Shown here: piece by piece, positions 16,546 through 23,731 of the stretch
How the letters are laid out: each line of letters begins with the position of its first letter
How positions within the stretch are numbered: the stretch's first letter is position 1
From: Paenibacillus eucommiae
Lineage (GTDB): Bacteria > Bacillota > Bacilli > Paenibacillales > NBRC-103111
Assembly: GCF_017874215.1 (NCBI RefSeq)
Contig: NZ_JAGGLB010000012.1
Span: forward strand, 62,001-126,000
DNA length: 64,000 nucleotides
Direction: 5' to 3'
Translations under genes and position numbers: made by a program
The notes under the pieces: generated by a model
What the model was told of the DNA's origin: nothing
Databases searched by the model: none
The model's input: the letters and a program-made list of their open reading frames with translations, nothing else

Positions 16546-17991
16546 TTAAGCCTGATGTGCTTGAATCAGATCCATCTTTAACTGCCAGAGTTCCGTGCTT
16601 AAATCGACGGGATACATCTCGGGATTAAGCTTGCGGAGATACTCCGGCCAAAACAATTCGAACTGCTCCTTATGATACGCACGTATTTGCTCAAGCTCTG
16701 GTAAAGCATACACAAGCTTCCCTTCCAGAAAAATAGGCTGCAGCAAAGGAATCGCTTCGTAATCCTCAATATATTTGTGAATATACGGGTGGATGGGATC
16801 GAACAGCTTGATGCGTTTTCCCTGCTTGATGTCCTCTTCACCGGGTAAAGTCATGTAATCCGCTTCTGCCTTGCCGGTTTCCTTATTGATTATCCGGTAC
16901 ACTTCTTTGATTCCGGGATTGGACACCTTTTCGGGGTTGCCAGAAATTTTGATCACAGGCACATAGCCGCCATTCTTTTCCCTGGCAACAAGCTTATACA
17001 CGCCGCCCAAGGCTGGCTGGTCTCCTCCAGTAATCAGCTGCGTGCCTACTCCCCACACATCAATTTTCGCATCCTGAGCTTTCAGGTTAAAAATAATGTT
17101 TTCGTCCAGGTCATTGGAGGCCACAATTTTCACATAAGGAAATCCGGCTTCATCCAGCATCCTCCGCGCCGACTTCGACAAATAGGCCAAATCCCCGCTA
17201 TCCAGGCGGATGGCGTTCATCCTTTTCCCCTGCTTTTCCAGCATCGTGGCAATCCGGATCGCATTCGGCAGCCCGCTTTTTAGCGTATCGTAAGTATCTA
17301 CAAGCAGAGTCACCTGATCGGGGAGGACTTCGGCATATTTCCTGAACGCTTCCTCCTCCGTATCGTGGCCCTGTACCCAAGCGTGAGCATGCGTGCCTTT
17401 CGTTGGAATCCCGAACATCATCCCTGCCCGCATATTGGAGGTGGCATCGAACCCGGCCATGTAGGAAGCTCTGGCTCCCCAAACTGCCGCTTCGGCTTCC
17501 TGCGCCCGTCTCGTACCGAATTCCAACAGCACATCCTGTGGTGCTACTTGTTTAATTCTGGAAGCCTTCGTCATAATTAGCGTCTGGTAATTGATAAAAT
17601 TAAGCAGCGCCGTCTCAATCAGCTGAGCCTCCCACACTCTGGCTTCCACACGAATCAAAGGCACATTAGGAAAAACAAGCGTACCTTCCGGCACGGCGTA
17701 TAAATGGCCAGTAAAACGAAAGTTCCTTAGCTCCTCAAGAAAGCCTTCCTTGTAGCCTTCTTCCTGCTCCTTTAAATAGTTAATCTCCGCTTCGCCGAAC
17801 TTCAGATTTTGAATATAATGAACGACCCTTTCCAGACCTGCAGCAGCAGCATATCCATTAGCAAAAGGCAGCTTGCGGAAATACAGCTCGAATACGGCTT
17901 TATCGTTCAGTGATCCCTGTGCCCAATGCGCATACATCATGTTTATTTGATATTTATCCGTATGAAGTGTTAAATTATCGGTGGTATTCAT
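16546..17991 (-). CDS. pncB: Nicotinate phosphoribosyltransferase
   Basis: 481 residues, the usual length of the firmicute enzyme. It joins nicotinate and PRPP with ATP use to give nicotinate mononucleotide, the committed step of the Preiss-Handler route. Visible features are TDKYQINMMYAHW at the start, FGTRRAQE, KGTHAHAWVQGH around the conserved His region, and RLDSGDLAYLS with the phosphate-binding site further on. ATG behind GGAGG. It lies between nadE and pnuC in the NAD salvage operon. Confidence 0.95.
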   Translation of the reverse strand: MNTTDNLTLHTDKYQINMMYAHWAQGSLNDKAVFELYFRKLPFANGYAAAAGLERVVHYIQNLKFGEAEINYLKEQEEGYKEGFLEELRNFRFTGHLYAVPEGTLVFPNVPLIRVEARVWEAQLIETALLNFINYQTLIMTKASRIKQVAPQDVLLEFGTRRAQEAEAAVWGARASYMAGFDATSNMRAGMMFGIPTKGTHAHAWVQGHDTEEEAFRKYAEVLPDQVTLLVDTYDTLKSGLPNAIRIATMLEKQGKRMNAIRLDSGDLAYLSKSARRMLDEAGFPYVKIVASNDLDENIIFNLKAQDAKIDVWGVGTQLITGGDQPALGGVYKLVAREKNGGYVPVIKISGNPEKVSNPGIKEVYRIINKETGKAEADYMTLPGEEDIKQGKRIKLFDPIHPYIHKYIEDYEAIPLLQPIFLEGKLVYALPELEQIRAYHKEQFELFWPEYLRKLNPEMYPVDLSTELWQLKMDLIQAHQA

Positions 17992-18049
17992 AGGTTTTCC
18001 TCCATTTATCGTTTAGATTGTTGATGCTGGCTATAACCATACTCTCGAA

Positions 18050-18919
18050 TCACAGTAGATTCTTCCACCAATCATCGTACAGGGTAACGGGGCCCTTTCG
18101 TTTATGCGCCGTTGCAGCGAAGCGCGCCTCAATTCTGTGCTGCGTATCCTCCGGAAGCTCTTGGCCTTCCAAATAATCGTCCAGCTCCTCATATTCCATC
18201 CCAAGCGCCTCTTCGTCCGGCAGCCCTGGCTTCAGATCTTCGAGATCCGCTGTAGGCTTTTTCGTATATAGATGCTCTGGACAGCCCAGGGCTTGGAGCA
18301 TAAGTCTCCCCTGCCGCTTATTCAGTCCAAAAATAGGAGCAACATCACAGGCACCATCACCATGCTTGGTAAAAAATCCCGTCAAGGCTTCTGCAGCATG
18401 ATCAGTTCCAAGCACCAACAACCCAAAATGTGCCGCCAAATCATACTGCACCTTCATCCGCTCACGTGCCTTCACGTTCCCTCTATGGAAATCGCTCTGT
18501 CTCTCTCCAGTAGCCTTCGTGAACTGCTCTACCGCTGCATCGACGGCAGGTTTAATATCTACGTGAATCACCCGGCCCGGGTTGATGAAACCAATCGCGT
18601 CCTGCGCATCCGCTTCATCCATCTGCACGCCATAAGGCAGCCTTACGCCCATGAACAGCATATCCTGATTGCCACTTTCCGTATTCCTTTCAGCAACGGC
18701 CAATTGGGCCAGCTTCCCTGTAAGCGTAGAGTCTTGGCCACCTGACAGGCCGAGTACAAACCCCCGTGCCCCGGTATGAAGCAAATACGCCTTCAAAAAA
18801 TCAATTCTTGCCCGAATCTCCGCCTCCACATCTATCTGCTGCTTGACCTTAAGCTCTTCTCTGATCTGCTCCTGAATATTAGTTTGCTTCATATTTGGCA
18901 AGTTCCCCATAGTTTCCAT
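18050..18919 (-). CDS. nadE: Ammonia-dependent NAD synthetase
   Basis: 289 residues, the single-domain ammonia-using form. It adenylates and amidates deamido-NAD to NAD. The ATP-pyrophosphatase loop LGLSGGQDSTL is near residue 60. GTDHAAEALTGFFTKHGDGACD carries acidic residues for metal and ammonia sites. The start is unclear: ATG at 18919 has AAAGGA very close, and a second ATG three codons on is spaced better. It lies in the operon between pncA and pncB and completes the nicotinate branch. Confidence 0.95.
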   Translation of the reverse strand: METMGNLPNMKQTNIQEQIREELKVKQQIDVEAEIRARIDFLKAYLLHTGARGFVLGLSGGQDSTLTGKLAQLAVAERNTESGNQDMLFMGVRLPYGVQMDEADAQDAIGFINPGRVIHVDIKPAVDAAVEQFTKATGERQSDFHRGNVKARERMKVQYDLAAHFGLLVLGTDHAAEALTGFFTKHGDGACDVAPIFGLNKRQGRLMLQALGCPEHLYTKKPTADLEDLKPGLPDEEALGMEYEELDDYLEGQELPEDTQHRIEARFAATAHKRKGPVTLYDDWWKNLL

Positions 18920-18955
18920 ATCCTTTTACATCTCCTTCTTTTACATCTCCCATAT

Positions 18956-19522
18956 TTACTTACCCGAAACTACCTGCGCTCCAAGCGTATGCTGAAAATG
19001 TCCCAACGCCCAATCATGTCCCTGAGGGTTGAAAGATGCCACGGCATCCTGATGAATGACGATTTGAAAGCCCTTGTTATAAGCATCAACCGCAGTATGG
19101 AGCACACAAATGTCAGTGCAAACTCCAATTAAGTGAAGCTCCTGAATGCCTCTCGCTCTAAGCTGCAATTCAAGATCCGTCCCGCAAAATGCGCTGTATC
19201 TCGTTTTATCCATCCAATATATAGCACCGCGGTTTGCTTCATACACATCTTTCAGCTTGCCGTACAAATCGCGTCCCTCTGTGCCCCGAATATTGTGCGG
19301 AGGAAACAGCTTATGCTCAGGATGATAAACATCCGTCTCATCATGAAGGTCTACAGCCATCACCACATAATCGCCCTCATCCACAAAAAGCTCCGTAACC
19401 CCGGCAATCCGCTGCTCAATATCTATACCAGGCTGACCACAAGGCAGCTTACCAACAACAAAATCAACTGTATAGTCAATCACAATTAATGCCTTCGGCA
19501 ATACTTTCGTTAATACTTCCAT
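18956..19522 (-). CDS. pncA: Nicotinamidase (isochorismatase-fold cysteine hydrolase)
   Basis: 188 residues from the ATG at 19522, which is 8 nt after GAGGAG; an ATG three codons earlier has no spacing. The triad of the family is present: Asp16 in IDYTVDF, Lys in WMDKTRYSAF (about 106), and Cys in GVCTDICV (about 139), with a cis-peptide-like GV before it. The metal ligands Asp and His are in DLHDETDVYHPEH. It turns nicotinamide into nicotinate for PncB. Gene context (NAD operon) makes the nicotinamidase role firm among the many isochorismatase-like proteins. Confidence 0.92.
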   Translation of the reverse strand: MEVLTKVLPKALIVIDYTVDFVVGKLPCGQPGIDIEQRIAGVTELFVDEGDYVVMAVDLHDETDVYHPEHKLFPPHNIRGTEGRDLYGKLKDVYEANRGAIYWMDKTRYSAFCGTDLELQLRARGIQELHLIGVCTDICVLHTAVDAYNKGFQIVIHQDAVASFNPQGHDWALGHFQHTLGAQVVSGK

Positions 19523-19592
19523 TCCAATCATCTCCTCGATATTGTTTTTATAATACTATTAAAACGACAGTATTAAAACTTAAAAGAGAAGC

Positions 19593-20366
19593 CTAGCTGT
19601 AAATAGACAGCTGAGGCACAATATCTGTAAAACGGTATAACTGCGCGGCACGCTGGGAATACCGGTTCGACATTTTAGGCTGGCCGCTATGATCCTTTGC
19701 CTCCTCAATAATACCTTTGCGGCTCTGAGTGGAAGTAATCTTGCGGATAAAATTGCGCTCCTCGAATTCCGGCACGACCGTCTGAATCACCTGATACAGC
19801 TCACTGATCGTAAATTCCTCAGGCAAAAATTGCTTCGCAATCGTAGTCGTAAGCATCTTCATCCGAATTTGCGCCAGAGCGTCTTGAACAATAACCCGAT
19901 GATCAAACGCCAAATCCATGGACAAAGCTTCCTCAATCGGAAACAACCTTACATCTGCTGCATCGTCTGCCGCTTTACGCTTCTCAAGAAAGGCCTCATT
20001 AACGAGAGCAAAATAAGCATGAGAGATAATCCAGCCCCTCGGATCGCGTCCCGGCGTGCTGTATACATTGAAATATTCAATGTGCACATCGGCAATTCCC
20101 GTTTCCTCCATAAGCTCCCTTTTCGCAGAGTCGTGAATCGTTTCGCTTTCCTTGGAAAAGCCTCCCGGCAGCGCCCACTGTCCTTCATAAGGCCATTGCT
20201 TCCGCTGAATCAAAAGAATCTGAAGCTCCCTTAGGGGAAGCGACTTCATCGCTGCATGCCGATCAGTAGATGTAATCGTGAAGATAACAATATCTGCAGG
20301 CGCTCCATCCGGAGTCCGGTACTTGGCGGACGTATAATTGTGTTCATGCTCGACAGGATCATTCAT
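19593..20366 (-). CDS. Nudix-domain regulator of NAD metabolism, NrtR-like
   Basis: 257 residues from the ATG at 20366 (8 nt after GGAGGG). The N-terminal Nudix domain has a full box at about residues 67-89 (GG..KESE..., then RELMEETGI). The C-terminal part from about 165 (FTISELYQVIQTV, then RNFIRKITSTQ) is the winged helix-turn-helix of the NrtR family. Members bind ADP-ribose or related nucleotides and repress NAD genes. It is the first gene of the salvage operon and would control its own promoter. Because the Nudix box is intact, hydrolysis of ADP-ribose is also possible. Confidence 0.88.
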   Translation of the reverse strand: MNDPVEHEHNYTSAKYRTPDGAPADIVIFTITSTDRHAAMKSLPLRELQILLIQRKQWPYEGQWALPGGFSKESETIHDSAKRELMEETGIADVHIEYFNVYSTPGRDPRGWIISHAYFALVNEAFLEKRKAADDAADVRLFPIEEALSMDLAFDHRVIVQDALAQIRMKMLTTTIAKQFLPEEFTISELYQVIQTVVPEFEERNFIRKITSTQSRKGIIEEAKDHSGQPKMSNRYSQRAAQLYRFTDIVPQLSIYS

Positions 20367-20433
20367 CTGCAATCCCTCCTTTCTTTGTTGCTTATGTTTT
20401 GGTTTATGTTATTAGTTTATGTTCGTAATCTAT

Positions 20434-20481
20434 ATTGTCGATTCGATAATTTCATTATGACATTTTAAAATTATTTGTCAA
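20434..20481 (-). promoter_or_regulatory. Promoter and candidate operator of the NAD salvage operon
   Basis: Minus strand: -35 TTGACA (20476-20481), 16-bp spacer, -10 CATAAT (20454-20459). Just downstream at 20434-20450 is a 17-bp imperfect palindrome ATTATCGAATCGACAAT (7 of 8 arm positions match), well placed for repression. Three AACATAA direct repeats follow between 20390 and 20425. Confidence 0.7.
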
Positions 20482-20550
20482 GTCCATTTTTTAAAAAGCA
20501 TAAATTAACTCAAAACCCGTTTGGTTCAGACATTTACCCTAAATCCGATT

Positions 20551-20974
20551 ATTTAGTGATGTTTTCATCGTAAAAGGTCACTAAAGGAGCATTGAAAGCC
20601 ACTTTTTGCTCACTATTGGTTCACTTTCGGCTCACTCTCCGCTCACTCTTCGATCACTCTTGAACTTTAACGATGTTTTTCATCACTATCTGAGCCCTTT
20701 TCCATAAATCCGGCGCGTTAGCGATGTTTTTCATCGTTAAAGAAGCATTGAGAGCCACTTTTGGCTCACTCTTAGGCTTTTAACGATGTTTTTCATCACT
20801 AAGAGAGCCATCTACCATACTTCTGGTGAGTTAGCGATGTTTTTCATCGTTAAAGTCGTTAAAGGAACATTGACGCTACCTTTTGGCTAACTCTTGAACT
20901 TTTAATCCAGTTTTCATCACTATGGGGGCCATCTACCATAAATTCGGCGCGATAGCGATGTTTTCATCGTTAAG
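20551..20974. repeat. Palindrome array (family B), locus 2, seven copies
   Basis: Seven palindromes related to TTTAACGATG / CATCGTTAAA, all with a T centre. GATG (or its equivalent) sits at 20558, 20672, 20723, 20787, 20838, 20907 and 20957. Steps are 114, 51, 64, 51, 69 and 50; the first equals one short plus one long step with a copy missing. Units of 115-120 bp, each with two palindromes, repeat with diverged text (GGCTCACTCTT, CCATAAATCCGGCGCG). The surrounding 20.48-21.07 kb holds no gene. Confidence 0.9.
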
Positions 20975-21072
20975 CGAAGCCGTAAAAGATCCAATTACTG
21001 GGCTACTCAAAACACGATTTCTTTCAAAGAGCATGGATGCAGCAAAAGTGAAGGCGCTATAAAAATAGTGAA

Positions 21073-21112
21073 GCCAGGGGGTCTGGTATTTACGAATCCA
21101 GCACCCCCTGGC
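21073..21112 (-). terminator. Probable terminator of catB-like gene
   Basis: GCCAGGGGGT(G)CTGG / CCAGACCCCCTGGC makes a 14-bp stem with one bulge. On the minus strand it is followed by a poor T-tract (TTCACTATTTTTAT). It lies 117 bp after the stop at 21229. Confidence 0.55.
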
Positions 21113-21157
21113 CCTACACCGGCTGCATACTGCTTAAATAAAGCCGCATAATCAGCT

Positions 21158-21224
21158 TGTTCGTTTGTTCGTTTGTTCGTTTATTAGCTTATTTGCCTAT
21201 TAGCCTATTAGCCTATTAGCTTAC
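21158..21224. repeat. Two adjoining microsatellites
   Basis: Three or four copies of GTTCGTTT followed by four copies of GCCTATTA, between the catB-like gene and its probable terminator. Confidence 0.8.
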
Positions 21225-21228
21225 TGGC

Positions 21229-21858
21229 TCATTCTTCTTTTTTTATGCCAGCCACAAAATCTTTCACATTGCCGCTGCATAGCAAAGGAATATGTTTTTT
21301 AATAATTTCTATATCCAAATCCCACCACTTGGACTGCAGCAGCAGTTCGATTTCTTCCTCAGAAAATCTTTTTCTTATTTCCTTGGCTGGATTTCCGCCT
21401 ACAATTGTATAGGGAGATACATTCTTTGTCACAACAGCACGAGTAGCTATGACGGCACCATCACCTATCGTAACTCCTGGCATAATCATAGCCTCAGAAC
21501 CAATCCAAACGTCATTTCCAACTACAGTATCACCTTTTTCCATGTACCCATTTGCTGCATTTTCATTTAAATCCGGGGTGAAAAAGAATGGATACGTTGA
21601 AACCCAATCATATCTATGGCCTTGGTTGCCACTCATAATGAACGAAGCCCCAGAGCCTATTGAGCAAAACTTACCGATGATTAGCTTATCAACTCCATCT
21701 AAATCCGGAGATAAATACCTCACACAATAATCTTCAAAATGCTCCCGATGATAATAACCGGAATAGTAGGAGTGATCCCCAACCTCAATATTTTTATTTG
21801 TAATGTGATCCTTCAGCACATATCCTTTGGTCCAGCTCTCAAAAACGTTAGGCTTCAT
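21229..21858 (-). CDS. catB: CatB-type chloramphenicol (xenobiotic) O-acetyltransferase
   Basis: 209-residue left-handed beta-helix acetyltransferase of the XAT group. It transfers acetyl from acetyl-CoA to a hydroxyl of chloramphenicol or a similar compound; the active unit is a trimer. It matches the CatB pattern closely: GDHSYYSGYYH, IGKFCSIGSGASFIMSGNQGH with catalytic His81, STYPF, hexapeptide turns around IGNDVWIG-type text (VGNDVWIGSEAMIMPGV), and GGNPAKEIRKRF. The ATG has GGGAGA at about 9 nt. A leader with a small ORF, alternative hairpins and a terminator precedes it (21958-22211), so expression is probably induced by antibiotic. Whether it confers resistance cannot be read here. 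Confidence 0.9.
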   Translation of the reverse strand: MKPNVFESWTKGYVLKDHITNKNIEVGDHSYYSGYYHREHFEDYCVRYLSPDLDGVDKLIIGKFCSIGSGASFIMSGNQGHRYDWVSTYPFFFTPDLNENAANGYMEKGDTVVGNDVWIGSEAMIMPGVTIGDGAVIATRAVVTKNVSPYTIVGGNPAKEIRKRFSEEEIELLLQSKWWDLDIEIIKKHIPLLCSGNVKDFVAGIKKEE

Positions 21859-21957
21859 ATCCTAATCTCCCTTGTCTTCAATTTGAAATGCATCATGCTC
21901 AAAAAGAAGCCAACCAGAAGAACAGCAAGCAAGATCCTATTCAATTCGCCATACAGC

Positions 21958-22003
21958 TAAAAAAAATAAAAAACGGGTACGGTGAACACTCACCATACCC
22001 GTT
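21958..22003 (-). terminator. Leader terminator upstream of catB
   Basis: Minus strand: AACGGGTATGGTGA / TCACCGTACCCGTT, 14 pairs with one G-T, four-base loop, then TTTTTATTTTTTT. It lies within the leader, 100 bp before the catB ATG and about 180 bp downstream of the promoter at 22182-22211. It must be bypassed for catB expression. Confidence 0.85.
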
Positions 22004-22042
22004 ACAATAATTGTAAGAGAGGAATCGAGTTGTTCTTATCTA

Positions 22043-22115
22043 CTGTTCGCCGGTTGGCTTATGCTTAAAAAAGGGCAGACTTCTCCCGTTTAAGCCAAAT
22101 ACCGAGACCGAACAG
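22043..22115 (-). promoter_or_regulatory. Leader hairpin 1 overlapping the leader peptide frame
   Basis: Stem blocks on the minus strand: CTGTTCG (22115-22109) with CGAACAG (22049-22043), then CGGT/ACCG, then TGGCTTAA with TTAAGC.. and AAGCCA, and an inner GGG/CCC helix. The 5' arm is inside codons 6-14 of the leader ORF. The 3' arm segment CGGCGAACA (22044-22052) can instead pair with TGTTCACCG of the terminator (21980-21988), 8 of 9 pairs, which would break the terminator. Confidence 0.7.
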
Positions 22116-22131
22116 TCGACAATACCAACAT
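22090..22131 (-). CDS. Leader peptide of catB attenuator, 13 residues
   Basis: ATG 7 nt after GAGGTGG; reads MLVLSTVRSRYLA then TAA. It lies about 45 nt downstream of the promoter start and its last codons form the 5' arm of hairpin 1. Ser5-Thr6 are of the kind after which chloramphenicol is known to stall ribosomes (Ala, Ser or Thr in the penultimate position of the nascent chain). Stalling there would cover the hairpin arm. Assignment as a regulatory leader is inference from layout. Confidence 0.65.
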   Translation of the reverse strand: MLVLSTVRSRYLA

Positions 22132-22181
22132 TCGCTTCCACCTCTTCAACGTTTTTTTAGAATCATTAGCTTACCCTTTGA

Positions 22182-22211
22182 AGTATACATTCACCCTTTC
22201 TCCAAAGTCAA
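22182..22211 (-). promoter_or_regulatory. catB leader promoter
   Basis: Minus strand -35 TTGACT (22206-22211), 18-bp spacer, -10 TATACT (22182-22187). Upstream, 22212-22270 holds about three tandem units of 22-24 bp beginning ACTCTCAAGGTT, which run to the end of the aminotransferase gene. Confidence 0.7.
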
Positions 22212-22266
22212 CTCACAAGGTTCGGATATGTTACTCTCAAGGTTCCGATTTGCTACTCTCAAGGTC

Positions 22267-23691
22267 CTACAACAATCTGCGAAATCCGCTATGTGCAATC
22301 GGCCCCCGCAAGCTTTGTTCTATCTTGCCCTCACGCAGCGCATTGGCCATGACATCGAACACTTCATCCACCGCTTCGTCGTACAGGCTCACGATAGCAT
22401 CCGTATGTGCAAGTGTCGGATATACCGCCGTGCCGGCAAGAAATCCCCGCTCCAGCATGAGCTGCGTAAACAACGTGCGAAGCTGCTCAGCCTGGTCGTC
22501 CTGGAAGCGGAAATTCGCCAGGCAAGCATAGCCGTCTCCTACAGCCACTGGCAATCCATGTCGGAAAGCATTACGCGACCATGAATCCTTGATTTTCTCC
22601 CCAATCCTTTGGACATGGGCGGCTACTTCACTACGCTTCATTTTCGCAAGCGTGGCCAGCGCGGCGGCTGGACCGACACTTTCGGTCCAATACGTGCTGC
22701 TGATGAACGACAGATGAGCCCCTTCCATCGCCTGCTCCGTCCCGATAACTGCGCCAATGGGATGTCCGTTGCCAAGTGCTTTGGCGAATACAGCCAAGTC
22801 CGGCTTGACGCCGAGCTGAAGATGCGCCCCACCATAATTAAGACGCCAGCCAATCGTGATCTCGTCGAAGATCAGCAGCGCTCCGCAGCGATGGGCCTCA
22901 TCGCGTACAAATTCAAGAAACCCCGGCTCCGGGTCCCGGTACCGGCAAGGCTCCATAATGACGCAGGCCAGCCGCGATCCATACTGATCCACAATCGACC
23001 GGAACGCCTCACGGTCGTTGTAGCCAAACGTCGGGACTGTTCCGCTCAGTTCCCGCGGAACACCTGACGGATTCAGCCCCGGCAGCAAATGTCCGTTGAG
23101 CGCCTCGGCTTCACCAAGATTAGCTGCCAGGTACCAGTCGTGCCAGCCATGGTAGCCGCATACGGCCACGACCGAACGTCCCGTTGTCGCCCGTGCAATG
23201 CGGATCGCTGCCGCACACGCTTCCCCGCCCCCGCGGGTAAATCGCGCCTGCTGCGCCCATGGATGAATCGCGCACAACTGTTCAGCCAGCTCGACCTCTT
23301 CCGGGGGATTAAGCGTACACATACTTCCCCGCCGGACAGCATCGATGACTGCATCGGAGACGTCCTCATCAGCAAAACCAAGCAGACATGCCCCAATGCC
23401 ATTCGTTGATAGATCATAATAATGCCGGTCATCCAGGTCCCATACTTCGCAGCCGCGGGCCTCTCTGTAATAGGCAGGCCAAAGACCTGGCGCCATCTGC
23501 TCGGGCCGTTTGCTGAGAAGCTGCACGCCTCCGGGAATAATCTGCTTGGCCCGTTCATACAGCCGCTGCGTCACGCTCCCGGAAGCGCCGCCCGCGGAAG
23601 TCCCCCCTTCTGCAGGACTGACTTCTTCACCTGTTATCTTCTCACTTTTAAGAGCATCTTTCTCCTTATGACCATTGTCCGTTTGCGACAT
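22267..23691 (-). CDS. Class III PLP aminotransferase, glutamate-1-semialdehyde aminomutase-like
   Basis: 474 residues. ATG follows GGGAGGG. An N-terminal 40-residue polar extension (rich in Gly, Ser, Glu) precedes the fold. Family motifs: IPGGVQLLSKRPE, ARFTRGGGEACAAAIRIAR, GYHGWHDWY, LIFDEITIGWR (PLP-contact Asp) and FAKALGNGHPIGA, where the Lys forms the Schiff base. The substrate is probably not glutamate-1-semialdehyde, as true HemL genes sit in heme operons. It is 40 bp downstream of an FAD amine/amino-acid oxidase gene, so the two likely act on one amino compound, controlled by the divergent AraC protein. Confidence 0.88.
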   Translation of the reverse strand: MSQTDNGHKEKDALKSEKITGEEVSPAEGGTSAGGASGSVTQRLYERAKQIIPGGVQLLSKRPEQMAPGLWPAYYREARGCEVWDLDDRHYYDLSTNGIGACLLGFADEDVSDAVIDAVRRGSMCTLNPPEEVELAEQLCAIHPWAQQARFTRGGGEACAAAIRIARATTGRSVVAVCGYHGWHDWYLAANLGEAEALNGHLLPGLNPSGVPRELSGTVPTFGYNDREAFRSIVDQYGSRLACVIMEPCRYRDPEPGFLEFVRDEAHRCGALLIFDEITIGWRLNYGGAHLQLGVKPDLAVFAKALGNGHPIGAVIGTEQAMEGAHLSFISSTYWTESVGPAAALATLAKMKRSEVAAHVQRIGEKIKDSWSRNAFRHGLPVAVGDGYACLANFRFQDDQAEQLRTLFTQLMLERGFLAGTAVYPTLAHTDAIVSLYDEAVDEVFDVMANALREGKIEQSLRGPIAHSGFRRLL

Positions 23692-23731
23692 TACGTTCCC
23701 TCCCGTTCAAGTTGTTCACTACGTGATTTAT

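Noticed and set aside
14847-20366. Phage-type NAD reconstitution (anti-defence) island
   Set aside because: The genes form a full salvage operon with a transporter and a chromosomal-type regulator, and no phage genes are nearby.
20551-20974. CRISPR array
   Set aside because: The repeats are self-complementary and vary between copies, the intervals alternate between two lengths and are partly homologous, and no cas genes are present.
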